Assembly (NCBI GenBank): GCA_049653745.1
Contig: JBASGW010000014.1
Coordinates: forward strand, 33,507 to 97,506
Length of the DNA stretch: 64,000 nt
Direction: 5' to 3'
From: CANDYO01 sp049653745
GTDB lineage: Bacteria > Pseudomonadota > Alphaproteobacteria > Rickettsiales > CANDYO01
Shown: one piece after another, positions 51,304 through 60,349 of the stretch
How the letters are laid out: each line of letters opens with the position of its first letter
How positions within the stretch are numbered: position 1 is the stretch's first letter
Position numbers and translations under genes: made by a program
The notes under the pieces: model-generated
Database searches by the model: none
Told to the model about the DNA's origin: nothing
The model's input: the letters and a program-made list of their open reading frames with translations, nothing else

Positions 51304-53223
51304 ATGATTCTATCAAAAAATACTTTAGATAAACTTTTCCCAAATGCCCTAATATTAATGCTTTTTTTTCTATTTAACAGCTTAAGCAGATTAGTATTAA
51401 TTACTTACTCTCTTTATGAGAAACAAATTGAATTTAACTTTGGTGAGTTAACTCAAACTTTAATCTTAGGTGTAATGAATGATATAGTAACTTCTTTTTA
51501 TATATTAATTCCCTTATCTGTTTTAAATATTATAAGAAAATCCATAACTAAGAAACCTAAATTTACCATTATTTTTAATAGATTATTTTATTTTATTTTA
51601 GTTACTTCTTTGTGCTTTTTAGTAATTTCTGAATTTACTTTCTGGTTAGAATTTAGTACTAAATTTAATTTTATTGCTGTTGATTATCTTGTTTATACTC
51701 ATGAAGTTATTGGAAATATTAGAGAATCTTATCCAATTTTTATTATATTTCCTGCCTTATTTGCATTTAGCTATCTAATTTATAGTAAAACTATCTATTT
51801 TATTGAGTTAAAATCAGCACAAACATTTTCCTGGAAAGCTCAATTAAGATTTTTTATTTTAATAATATGCCTAGCCACTTCCAGCTTCTTTTATTACAAT
51901 CCTAAAATTACTGATATAAAAGATAATAATTATCTTAGTGAAATTAGCAAAAATGGCCTTTATAATTTATTTTCTGCATTTCGTCATAACTCTATTGATT
52001 ATAATGCATTTTATTTAACTAGAGATTCCAGTCTAGCCATAAATGATCTATTTAGTTATATTAGAGAAAATAATCCAATAGTTAATCCGACTCAACTTGA
52101 AAGACATATTCAAGCTAATGGTCCTCTAAAAGATTATAATGTTATTCTTATCCCTATGGAAAGCTTAAGTCGTGAATTTTTAACCCATATTCATGATGGC
52201 AAATTAATAACCCCGGTACTTAATGATTTAATTAAACAAAGCATCTATTTTGATAATTTTTACGCAACTGGCACAAGAACAATTAGGGGATTAGAAGCAA
52301 TCACTTTATCTGTTCCTCCAATTCCAGGACAATCTATTGTTAGAAGGGAAAATAATGGAAATTTATTCTCTATTGCCACCATTCTTCAAAAAGAAAATTA
52401 TGATATAAAATTTATCTATGGTGGATATGGCTATTTTGATAATATGAATAGATTTTTTGCTAAGAATGGCTTCAAAACATTCGATAGAAATGATTTTGCT
52501 CAAGAAGAAATTACCTTTGCCAATATATGGGGAGTATCTGATGAAGATTTATTTCAACAAGTTATAAAACAAGCTGATGAATCTTATCGCAATAATCAAA
52601 AATTCTTTTCACTTGTTATGAATGTTTCTAATCATCGTCCTTATACTTATCTTGAAGGCAAAATAGATATTGCTCCTAAATCTGGAAGGCATGGAGGAGT
52701 GAAATATGCAGATTTTGCTTTAGGCGAGTTTATTAAAATTGCTAAAACTAAACCTTGGTTTGATAATACAATTTTTGTTATTACAGCAGATCATTGTGCA
52801 GGCAGCGCAGGTAAAGTTGCTCTACCTCCTAAACAATATCAAATCCCTTTAATTATTTATGCTCCTAAAATTTTAAAACCTAGAGTTATATCTAAAATGG
52901 CTAGTCAAATTGATATTGCACCTACTATTTTAGGTTTATTAAATATTTCTTATAACAGCAGATTTTTTGGAAATGATATATTTAGTAAAACCTATAATAA
53001 TGCTTTTATCTCTACTTTCCAAAAATTGGGCTATATTGAAAATGATACACTGATTGTTTTATCACCTGGGAAAGTTGAAAAAACTTATAAATTGTTAAAC
53101 GACTACTCTCTGGTGGAAGCTTCTTCTAACGAAATGCTTATGGAGCGTGCAATAAATTATTATCAATCAGCTTATACCCTATTTCAAGATGGAACTTTAA
53201 AAACTTATGCTAAAGAAAATTAA
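51304..53223 (+). CDS. LTA-synthase-like membrane phosphoglycerol/phosphoethanolamine transferase
   Basis: Alkaline-phosphatase-superfamily enzyme of 639 residues: about five membrane segments in the first 200, then an extracytoplasmic sulphatase-type domain. Metal and catalytic residues seen: E286 in LIPMESLSREF, the Thr of ATGTRTIRGLEA (T324/T326) as nucleophile candidate, H444 in SNHRPY, and D496/H497 in VITADHCAGS. The pattern is LtaS/MdoB, which move phosphoglycerol to a glycan. In a Gram-negative the product may be a substituted glucan or LPS. 4 bases after radA. Confidence 0.85.
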   Translation: MILSKNTLDKLFPNALILMLFFLFNSLSRLVLITYSLYEKQIEFNFGELTQTLILGVMNDIVTSFYILIPLSVLNIIRKSITKKPKFTIIFNRLFYFILVTSLCFLVISEFTFWLEFSTKFNFIAVDYLVYTHEVIGNIRESYPIFIIFPALFAFSYLIYSKTIYFIELKSAQTFSWKAQLRFFILIICLATSSFFYYNPKITDIKDNNYLSEISKNGLYNLFSAFRHNSIDYNAFYLTRDSSLAINDLFSYIRENNPIVNPTQLERHIQANGPLKDYNVILIPMESLSREFLTHIHDGKLITPVLNDLIKQSIYFDNFYATGTRTIRGLEAITLSVPPIPGQSIVRRENNGNLFSIATILQKENYDIKFIYGGYGYFDNMNRFFAKNGFKTFDRNDFAQEEITFANIWGVSDEDLFQQVIKQADESYRNNQKFFSLVMNVSNHRPYTYLEGKIDIAPKSGRHGGVKYADFALGEFIKIAKTKPWFDNTIFVITADHCAGSAGKVALPPKQYQIPLIIYAPKILKPRVISKMASQIDIAPTILGLLNISYNSRFFGNDIFSKTYNNAFISTFQKLGYIENDTLIVLSPGKVEKTYKLLNDYSLVEASSNEMLMERAINYYQSAYTLFQDGTLKTYAKEN

Positions 53224-54058
53224 TCTCTATTTAAAATTAATGAGGCTTCATCAGCCTACAGGAATTTTTCTATTATTATGGCCTAGTTTAATAGGATTAA
53301 GCTTAGCTAGCACTGGGTATCCTGATTTATTTTTATCTATTATTTTAATTATTGGCAGCATCATTATGCGCTCAGCTGGCTGTATTTTTAATGATATTAT
53401 TGATTGTAAATTTGATCAGAAAGTTGAAAGAACAAAAAATAGACCTGTAGCTAGTGGTGAGATATCTCGTAATAATGCAATAAAACTTCTAGCATTTTTG
53501 CTTATTATTGCTCTAATATTATTATTATTTTTAAATCAAACAGCTATTATAATCAGCTTAATTTCAATACCTCTAATCATAATATATCCATTTTGTAAAA
53601 GATATACTTACTGGGCACAATTATGGCTTGGAATAACCTTTAATATTGGCTGTCTAGTTGGGTGGGCATCCGTTAAATCTTCTATAGCAACTCCAGCAAT
53701 TTTTCTATATATAGCATTTATATTTTGGACATTAGGTTACGACACTATCTATGCTCATCAAGACCGTGTGGATGATTTAAGTTTAGGGCTAAAATCTACC
53801 GCTATTAATTTTGGTGAAAAAACAGCAAAATATGTTAATTTTTTCTATACCATTACTGTAACATTTATTATCTTTGCTTTTGGCACTGTGAAGGGTAGTT
53901 TACATTTCTACGCTGTAGTTAGCTTACCCATAATGCTATTATTCTGGCAGGCATCAACTTTAGATATTAATGACCCAAAAAATTGTAGCACAAGATTTAA
54001 AATAAATACTCTTGTTGGTGGATTAATTTTCTTAGCATCTTTGGCATTTAAGGTTTAA
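53207..54058 (+). CDS. ubiA: 4-hydroxybenzoate polyprenyltransferase
   Basis: Attaches the polyprenyl tail to 4-hydroxybenzoate in ubiquinone synthesis. 283 residues with about eight membrane segments. First Asp-rich motif: FNDIIDCKFDQKVERTKNRP; second: YDTIYAHQDRVDDLSLGLKS. N-terminal MRLHQPTGIFLLLWPSLIGL matches UbiA. Overlaps the LTA-synthase-like gene by 17 bases. Confidence 0.95.
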   Translation: MLKKINLYLKLMRLHQPTGIFLLLWPSLIGLSLASTGYPDLFLSIILIIGSIIMRSAGCIFNDIIDCKFDQKVERTKNRPVASGEISRNNAIKLLAFLLIIALILLLFLNQTAIIISLISIPLIIIYPFCKRYTYWAQLWLGITFNIGCLVGWASVKSSIATPAIFLYIAFIFWTLGYDTIYAHQDRVDDLSLGLKSTAINFGEKTAKYVNFFYTITVTFIIFAFGTVKGSLHFYAVVSLPIMLLFWQASTLDINDPKNCSTRFKINTLVGGLIFLASLAFKV

Positions 54059-54063
54059 TAATT

Positions 54064-55389
54064 ATGTTTAAAAAGCTCATTTTATTTTTTAGTATTATTA
54101 TTGCCAACATCTCTTATGCAGAAGATCAATTTAGAATAATAGGTGACGCTGAAACTGAAAATTACTTAAAATCTTTAGTTACTCCCCTAGTCAAAGCTGC
54201 AAAATTAAATGCTGATAATGTTGTTATTAGAATAGTAGCCGATTCTGAATTAAATGCCTTTGTCGCTGGAGGGATGAATATATTTATCAATACCGGCTTA
54301 ATTATAAAATTTGCTGATGATCCTAACGTTCTATATGGTGTGATTGCTCACGAATTAGCCCATATTTATGCAGGTCACCTCACTAAGACTAGAGGAAAAT
54401 ATGAAGATATGTCTAAAGTTGCAATGGCCGGCACTATTTTAGGTGTAGCCGCTGTTTTAGCCGGATCTCCTGCGGGGATAGTATTAGGGGCAGGCTCTGC
54501 GCAAGCAGCACAAAGAAACATTTTACAATATTCTAGAGCAAATGAAACCGAGGCAGATAAAATTGCAGTAGATTTGCTTTATAAAACTCATAATAATGGA
54601 AGTGGTTTAATCAAGTTTTTTCAATATGTTAGCCAAAGAGATAGAGAATTTAGGCCCGACCCTTACAGCATCACTCACCCTTTAAGCAATGAAAGAATTT
54701 CTAGCGTTAAAAATGCTATAAAAGAAAAACTAGGAAAATTTGGTGATAATATAACTCCCCAAATGAAATTTGAATTAAAAAGAATTGCTGTAAAGCTTGA
54801 AGCTTTTCTAACTAAGCCAACAGATGTGATTAATAAGTATAAAAATAATAATTATGGTTTATCTATAGGCTACTTTAGATCTGGAAAACTTCAAGAAGCC
54901 GATTCTCTTCTACAAAAAGTTATAAATGATGAGCCTAATAATCCTTATTTATGGGAACTAAGAGGACAATATTATCTAGAAAATGGAAAATTTGCTAAGG
55001 CCAATGATTTTTATCAACATGCTTTGAAACTTTTGCCAAATGATAATATTATTAAATTGGAACTAGCGACTACTCAATTTAATAGCGCAAAACAGTCTAA
55101 TGACCGATCAGTTATGAATACAACTGTAAAATTACTTGATCAAATATTAGCCAAAGAAAATGATAATCTTACTGCATATTTTCTTCTATCAAGAACTTAT
55201 GGATTGCTTGGAAATAATCAAAAAGCAATTTTAGCTTTAGCTGAATTCTATTTTTATCAAGGCTCTTATTTTAAAAGTAAAATTCTAGCTACTAAAATTC
55301 TTAAACTTGCTCCTGTTGATAGCAAAGATTATATCCGCGCTCAAGACATTATAGAAATTAGTAAGAATAAAGAATATGCCAAAGATTAA
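54064..55389 (+). CDS. bepA: BepA-like M48 metalloprotease with TPR region
   Basis: Periplasmic zinc protease/chaperone for outer-membrane protein assembly. 441 residues: signal peptide (1-19, ISYAED), M48 motif GVIAHELAHIYAGH (H96, E97, H100), third ligand in ANETEADKIA (about 161), a Gly/Ala-rich stretch between them, then C-terminal TPRs (PNNPYLWELRGQYYLENGKFAKANDFYQHALKLLPND pattern). Fits BepA/YfgC. Overlaps the next gene by 14 bases. Confidence 0.9.
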   Translation: MFKKLILFFSIIIANISYAEDQFRIIGDAETENYLKSLVTPLVKAAKLNADNVVIRIVADSELNAFVAGGMNIFINTGLIIKFADDPNVLYGVIAHELAHIYAGHLTKTRGKYEDMSKVAMAGTILGVAAVLAGSPAGIVLGAGSAQAAQRNILQYSRANETEADKIAVDLLYKTHNNGSGLIKFFQYVSQRDREFRPDPYSITHPLSNERISSVKNAIKEKLGKFGDNITPQMKFELKRIAVKLEAFLTKPTDVINKYKNNNYGLSIGYFRSGKLQEADSLLQKVINDEPNNPYLWELRGQYYLENGKFAKANDFYQHALKLLPNDNIIKLELATTQFNSAKQSNDRSVMNTTVKLLDQILAKENDNLTAYFLLSRTYGLLGNNQKAILALAEFYFYQGSYFKSKILATKILKLAPVDSKDYIRAQDIIEISKNKEYAKD

Positions 55390-56011
55390 AGAAACTCACT
55401 CTTCTATTTATAGCGAAATTGGTGCTGGAGATATTATAATTAGCAGCCCATATACCGAGATGGGGGTTATTTTTAATAAAACTGTTATCTACATAATTTC
55501 TCATAGCCAAGACGGAACAACTGGTGTAATAATTAATAAACTTCTAAAGAAAGTTGATAGCGAAACTATTCTTAAAGCACTAGATATAGATGCTAGCTCC
55601 ATCAATCTTAAGGATTTCAACCTAAACGAAAAAAATATATCCATATATTTTGGTGGCCCCATTGAGCAAAATAAAGGCATAATGCTGCAGAGTGAAAGTA
55701 ACAATATAATCTTATCAACTAAAATTAATGATTATATATCTGTTAGCAATAGCTTAAATATAGTCAATGACCTTACCTTACATGCAGAAAGTAAATATAA
55801 TATGATTATTCTTGGATATTCTTCATGGGGAGCTAATCACTTATTAAGTGAAATAAAAGACAACAACTGGGTTGTGTTATCTAAATTATCAGATAGGCAA
55901 GTGTTGTATAATTTAATTTTTGCAAATGAGCATTACTTAAAATGGAATATGGCGCTAAAGTTAGCTGGTATTAAACCGGGTTTTTATAATAACTGCTTAG
56001 GAAGAGCTTGA
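55376..56011 (+). CDS. YqgE/AlgH family protein
   Basis: A 211-residue protein of the YqgE/AlgH (DUF179) family, of unsettled function. Seen: IIISSPYTEMGVIFNKTVIYIISHSQDGTTGVIINKLLK opening, IYFGGPIEQNKGIMLQS, and the ILGYSSWGANHLLSEI and NNWVVLS segments. The start at 55376 overlaps the bepA end by 14 bases; its stop shares one base with the next ATG (TGATG). Confidence 0.9.
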   Translation: MPKIKETHSSIYSEIGAGDIIISSPYTEMGVIFNKTVIYIISHSQDGTTGVIINKLLKKVDSETILKALDIDASSINLKDFNLNEKNISIYFGGPIEQNKGIMLQSESNNIILSTKINDYISVSNSLNIVNDLTLHAESKYNMIILGYSSWGANHLLSEIKDNNWVVLSKLSDRQVLYNLIFANEHYLKWNMALKLAGIKPGFYNNCLGRA

Positions 56012-57420
56012 TGAAAAACAAAATATTTAGCTTGTTTATTTTTATTAATTTATCATTTAATGGCTTTGCTTCTGAGCCTTCAACCTTATCTGAAAATATT
56101 GAGAAAATTTTAAAAGAAAATTATAGTATTACTCAAAGACTAAATATTGCCATAGCAGTAAATGATCTAGAAACTAATGAAAATATTTACTCTCTTAACC
56201 CTTATAATTCATTAGTGCCAGCCAGTGTAACCAAATTATTTACAGCATATGCAGCTCTAAACTATTTAAAGCCTAATTTTACTTATCAAACTCAAATTTT
56301 ATTCGATAAAGACAAAGTTAGTAGCTCAGGTGCACTCTCTGATAATTTATATCTTAAATTTACTGGGGACCCCAGCTTAACTAAAAATGATCTACGTCAA
56401 TTATTTGATAATTTAAAAAATTATAATGTAAAAAAAATCTCGGGTAATATAATAATTGATGATTCTATATTTGATCAAAATTATCAGGCCCCTGGTTGGC
56501 CCTGGGATGATAGCAAATTTTGCTACGCCGCTCCAACAAGCGCTATAGTAATTGATAAAAATTGTTTTCAAATGAATTTATCTCCTGATAAAGCAATAAA
56601 TAACCTAGCATTACTTACAGAAAATTCTGCGAATTTTGCTAAAGTAATTAATAAAATTACTACCCAAAATAATATAAATTGTAGCCCTGAGTTATTCTCC
56701 TACCCTGATAATAGTTATGAACTAACTGGATGCATTAATCAAAACACCCAGCCGACCCCCTTAAATATTGCATATCAGAATCCACAACTAATGATAATTC
56801 AACTAATTAAGGACATATTAAAACAACAAAATATAACATTTAAGGGTAAAATATTATTTGATACTTCTTACCCAGAGAATCCAACAATTATTGCTCACAA
56901 ATCAAGAACCTTGGATCTTTTAGTTAAGGAGATGCTAAAAAATTCAAATAATATTATTGCCGACAATCTAATAAAAACTATTGGAGCATATTATTATAAT
57001 ACCCAAGGAACTTTTACTAACGGCACTAAAGCATTGGGTGAACTTTTAGATAATATAGACATTGATTCAAGACAAATGCGCATGATGGATGGCTCAGGAG
57101 GGTCTCGATATAATTTAATATCACCAGATCAACTAGTAAAATTAAATAAGTTAGCTTTTTATAATACTAATATTTCTTCTTATTTTTATAACTCTCTATT
57201 AATTCCTGGAGTTGATGAATCCTTAAAATACTTAGATGAGCAACAATTATCTGGCAAAATTCACGCTAAAACTGGAAGCATGAGCGGAGTATTTAACTTA
57301 TCTGGCTATCTAGAAAAAGATGACGGCAAAACTCTAGTCTTTGCTATCATGATTAATGGAATTATATCAAGACGCGATGCCAATAACTTAACTAAAGCTA
57401 TTTTGATTGAACTTAAGTAA
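56011..57420 (+). CDS. dacB: D-alanyl-D-alanine carboxypeptidase/endopeptidase, PBP4 type
   Basis: Periplasmic serine peptidase acting on peptidoglycan stems and cross-links. I use the ATG at 56011 (469 residues), not the TTG one codon earlier. Signal peptide ends near GFASEP. S-x-x-K is SVTK (S72, K75), S-x-N is in KNSNNIIADNL, and K-T-G is in HAKTGSMSGVFNLSGYL. The inserted domain between the first two motifs is typical of S13 peptidases. The last gene of the radA run. Its presence argues for an intact cell wall. Confidence 0.93.
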   Translation: MKNKIFSLFIFINLSFNGFASEPSTLSENIEKILKENYSITQRLNIAIAVNDLETNENIYSLNPYNSLVPASVTKLFTAYAALNYLKPNFTYQTQILFDKDKVSSSGALSDNLYLKFTGDPSLTKNDLRQLFDNLKNYNVKKISGNIIIDDSIFDQNYQAPGWPWDDSKFCYAAPTSAIVIDKNCFQMNLSPDKAINNLALLTENSANFAKVINKITTQNNINCSPELFSYPDNSYELTGCINQNTQPTPLNIAYQNPQLMIIQLIKDILKQQNITFKGKILFDTSYPENPTIIAHKSRTLDLLVKEMLKNSNNIIADNLIKTIGAYYYNTQGTFTNGTKALGELLDNIDIDSRQMRMMDGSGGSRYNLISPDQLVKLNKLAFYNTNISSYFYNSLLIPGVDESLKYLDEQQLSGKIHAKTGSMSGVFNLSGYLEKDDGKTLVFAIMINGIISRRDANNLTKAILIELK

Positions 57421-57427
57421 CTAAAAA

Positions 57428-57465
57428 TACAGAGTAAGAAGTATATAAATATTTTTTACTCTGTA
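57428..57465. terminator. Hairpin between convergent genes
   Basis: TACAGAGTAA at 57428-57437 pairs perfectly with TTACTCTGTA at 57456-57465; three further base pairs extend the stem. It lies between the ends of dacB and the ankyrin-like gene, the usual place for a shared terminator, although no clean T-run follows. Confidence 0.5.
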
Positions 57466-57530
57466 ATTATTAGATCTCCTGTATAGCATAAAATAAAGGT
57501 CAATTACTGTTGCTCAATATGACTCACTAA

Positions 57531-59825
57531 TTATAATACTTCATTCATATGAAAAACATAAGGACTATCCATATCTATTTTTGGCAAGCCATCATCATAT
57601 GATAAAGAATAAGCCCCTAATCCACCTGATTTATCTGTAAACACTAATGGAGAATTTACAGCATTTTCTATTAAACCATATACCCATTTACCAAACTGAT
57701 ATAATTGATATATTGCTTGATTATCATAGATTTTTACTTGTTTTTCAGCTGCTTTCTCTGGTACATATTGATGATCAAATAAATCCCCCCTGATATCTTT
57801 AGGAAGACTAACAATATTTTGATTTTCGTTGCTAGCTACCAATTCAGCTTCTTTTTCAGCCTCTTCTAAGTCTCTCTCTTCTAAGCTTTTATATATAATT
57901 TGATCTTCTAATTTAGTTTTTATTTCTAATTGAACATCACTATGCTGATCTTCAGAAGAATTTGCTTCCTCATTTAAGCTTGCTCTTTTGCTTCCAGCAC
58001 CTACAGTGCTATCAGTTTTTGCAGCTTTATTAGGATTAGAGCTAGAACTGCTAGAATAACTAATAACTATATCCTCTTCATCTTCTTCAATTTCTGCACG
58101 AGAGCGCTTTGTTCCAACATAAACCACATCACTAGAATCATCATCTGGCCCTTGATCATTTTCATTTTCTGATACCGATACCAAATCATCTCCACTATCT
58201 GATTTTGATGTAGATTTTTCATGAGCATTTGTTAATAACATTTTTGCCGCTATTTTGTCTTTTTGGCTTAAAATTTTATTTGGAATTTTTTCTATACTTG
58301 CTAAAGCTTGCTCATTACTAGCTCCTTTACTTCTCAACAAATCTATTGCTGCTGTATCACCCTTTAAAGCCACACGTATAAAAGCTATATTCTTATCAGC
58401 TCCTTTAGTTATCAATAAATCCACGGCTTCAACGTTACCCTTTAAAGCTAACCTCACCAAAGCCTTTTCCTTATCAGCTCCTTTACTTATTAATGAATCT
58501 ATCGCCTCCACATCAGCCTTTGAAGCCGCGCTTGCTAAATCTATGCTATACCTTATTGCTTTAATTTTTGGAGCCTCATGTGTTAAAGCTTCAGCATTAT
58601 CTCCTTCACTTGCCAATGAATTTAAAACAGGTAAAGCATCTTTTAAAAGCGGGTGGGCAAAAACTCTACTAGGTATTAATTCTTTCTGCCCTTCTTCTTG
58701 CTCATTTTGTTGAACATCACTATGTTGATTGCCCGAAGAACTTGATTCACTGTTTGAGCTTGTTTTTTTACTTCCAGCGCTTACAGTATTATCAGTTTTT
58801 GCAGCTTTATTAGGATTATAATTAGAGCTAGAACTGCTAGATTGAATGCTTGAATAATTAACAGCTTCCTCTTCTCGATCTTCTCCAGTTTCTAAACGAG
58901 AACGCTTTGTTCCAACATGAACCACATTACTAGAACCACCATCTGGCCCCTGATCACTCCCAGTATTTGGTTCTGATTCTTCTTTGCTCTCTTCAGCTGC
59001 CGAATCTCCGCTATTTTTCATAGCCAACTCTAGTAAGGCCTCCCCTGCTTTTTCATGAGCTTTGTTTTTCAATAAATTTACTGCAGCTATTTTTAACGCT
59101 GAAGTTAAAGTTGGAGATGAAACTTTTTCTATGACTGCTATAGCTGCTTGAATATCAGCTCCTTTACTTATTAATAAATCAACTGCCTTTACATCATTTT
59201 TTAAAACAACGCGCACTAAAGCCATACTCTTATCAGTTCCTTTACTAATTAATAAATCAACCGCCGCTATATCGGCCTTTGAAGCAACACTCGCTAAAGC
59301 CACACTCTTATCAGTTCCTTTACTAATTAATAAATCAACCGCCGCTATATCGGCCTTTAAGGCAACACTCGCTAAAGCCTTTTCCTTATCAGCTCCTTTA
59401 CTAATTAAGAATTTTGCTCCAGGTAAATCGCCTCTCTCAAGCGCCATTGCTAAAGCCACACTCTTATCAGCGCCTTTATTTACTAAGATACCTAACGCTG
59501 ATATATTACTTTTTGAAGCCAATAACGCCAAAGCTATATTCTTATCAGCCCCTTTACTAATCAATAAATTTATTGCATCTTCTTGCCATGCTCCTGGAGT
59601 CACTATAGGCTGCATAGACGGCATAGACGACATAGGCTGCATAGACGACATAGGCTGCATAGACGACATAGGCTGCATAGGCCTAAAGAAAAAAATTTCT
59701 GCTAAAGCTTCACTCGCATTAGCACCTTTCCTTATTAAAAAATTCACTTCATCTACATTCTTACCCACAGCTGCTTTGGCTAAATCTTTGGCGAGCTCTT
59801 CATTATCTAATGGTTTAATTTGCAT
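57531..59825 (-). CDS. Protein with 26-residue ankyrin-like repeats and two Ser-rich KRSR linkers
   Basis: A 764-residue protein, probably a host-directed effector (inference). Residues 83-236 and 440-518 are arrays of repeats of exactly 26 residues, pattern AAVDLLISKGADKSVALASVALKADI. This reads as the two ankyrin helices with the connecting finger removed (canonical unit 33). Each array is followed by an acidic Ser-rich linker containing VGTKRSR, PNKAAKTD and SDVQ (291-372 and 557-632), so array plus linker is duplicated. Residues 48-72 are a Met/Gln/Ser tandem. The tail (633-764) is unlike anything I recognise. No signal peptide. KRSR stretches are nuclear-signal-like but short. Confidence 0.85.
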   Translation of the reverse strand: MQIKPLDNEELAKDLAKAAVGKNVDEVNFLIRKGANASEALAEIFFFRPMQPMSSMQPMSSMQPMSSMPSMQPIVTPGAWQEDAINLLISKGADKNIALALLASKSNISALGILVNKGADKSVALAMALERGDLPGAKFLISKGADKEKALASVALKADIAAVDLLISKGTDKSVALASVASKADIAAVDLLISKGTDKSMALVRVVLKNDVKAVDLLISKGADIQAAIAVIEKVSSPTLTSALKIAAVNLLKNKAHEKAGEALLELAMKNSGDSAAEESKEESEPNTGSDQGPDGGSSNVVHVGTKRSRLETGEDREEEAVNYSSIQSSSSSSNYNPNKAAKTDNTVSAGSKKTSSNSESSSSGNQHSDVQQNEQEEGQKELIPSRVFAHPLLKDALPVLNSLASEGDNAEALTHEAPKIKAIRYSIDLASAASKADVEAIDSLISKGADKEKALVRLALKGNVEAVDLLITKGADKNIAFIRVALKGDTAAIDLLRSKGASNEQALASIEKIPNKILSQKDKIAAKMLLTNAHEKSTSKSDSGDDLVSVSENENDQGPDDDSSDVVYVGTKRSRAEIEEDEEDIVISYSSSSSSNPNKAAKTDSTVGAGSKRASLNEEANSSEDQHSDVQLEIKTKLEDQIIYKSLEERDLEEAEKEAELVASNENQNIVSLPKDIRGDLFDHQYVPEKAAEKQVKIYDNQAIYQLYQFGKWVYGLIENAVNSPLVFTDKSGGLGAYSLSYDDGLPKIDMDSPYVFHMNEVL
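58272..58508 (-). repeat. Second array of 78-bp coding repeats
   Basis: Three more 26-residue units (EAIDSLISKGADKEKALVRL, EAVDLLITKGADKNIAFIRV and AAIDLLRSKGASNEQALASI) spaced by 78 bp. They are more diverged from each other than those of the first array. Confidence 0.8.
59118..59579 (-). repeat. First array of 78-bp coding repeats
   Basis: About six 78-bp units encode the 26-residue repeats. The two units at 59226-59303 and 59304-59381 are almost identical in DNA, including third codon positions, which points to recent tandem duplication. Confidence 0.85.
59607..59678 (-). repeat. 18-bp tandem repeat encoding MQPMSS
   Basis: The unit ATAGGCTGCATAGACGAC on the plus strand is repeated about three times with a degenerate copy, encoding MQPMSS units. 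Such short exact repeats can change copy number by slippage in 6-residue steps without breaking the frame. Confidence 0.8.
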
Positions 59826-59864
59826 TTTTTCTCTACAATAATATCGTTATAAATATGTTAATAT

Positions 59865-59894
59865 ATTAGTAACAATATAGTTAATTAATGTCAA
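59865..59894 (-). promoter_or_regulatory. Candidate promoter of the ankyrin-like gene
   Basis: On the minus strand TTGACA (59889-59894) and ACTAAT (59865-59870) are 18 bases apart, 40 bases before the start codon. The -35 is perfect; the -10 is moderate. Confidence 0.4.
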
Positions 59895-60074
59895 TATAAT
59901 TTTAAGAAAGTATTATGTCAGATTTATCATTTTTATAAATCACCCTGAGGAAGACTTAAAGATAAGTAATTTTTCACTATATATTATTTTTTCTAATTAT
60001 TGCTCTTTTACCCCATATCAAGATCAACAATTTTTGCTATTTTAGAAATGTTAAAACCATAGGTATAAATCAGC

Positions 60075-60103
60075 TTGACAAAGATATCTTAATCTAATAG
60101 ATT
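60075..60103 (+). promoter_or_regulatory. Promoter of tRNA-Ile
   Basis: TTGACA at 60075-60080 and TAGATT at 60098-60103 with a 17-base spacer place the transcription start about 13 bases before the tRNA. Confidence 0.6.
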
Positions 60104-60122
60104 TCAATTCTTATGTTGTAGG

Positions 60123-60199
<77 letters not shown>

Positions 60200-60246
60200 T
60201 CCCCCGGCTACTTTCAAAAATTTTTGATATTTTTATATTATCACCT

Positions 60247-60275
60247 CTTGTATTTAAAAAAATTACTCCCATATA
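60247..60275 (+). promoter_or_regulatory. Sigma-32-like heat-shock promoter of dnaK
   Basis: CTTG at 60247-60250 and CCCATATA at 60268-60275 match the heat-shock pattern, with 20 bases from the first T of TTG to the first C of CCCAT. The -10 context TTACTCCCATATATA closely matches that of clpB. 75 bases before the dnaK ATG. Confidence 0.65.
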
Positions 60276-60349
60276 TACTTCAAATTTAAATATCTTTATT
60301 TTAAAGATTTAAAGCATTAAGAAAACAATATCAATTTTTGAGGATAAAA

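Noticed and set aside
58255..58713. Plus-strand frame of 152 codons inside the ankyrin-like gene
   Set aside because: It mirrors the 26-residue repeats of the opposite strand and has no SD or recognisable domain.
60200..60240. TCAAAAATTTTTGA after tRNA-Ile as a terminator
   Set aside because: The stem is only A/T pairs with no stable loop, so it cannot be called with confidence.
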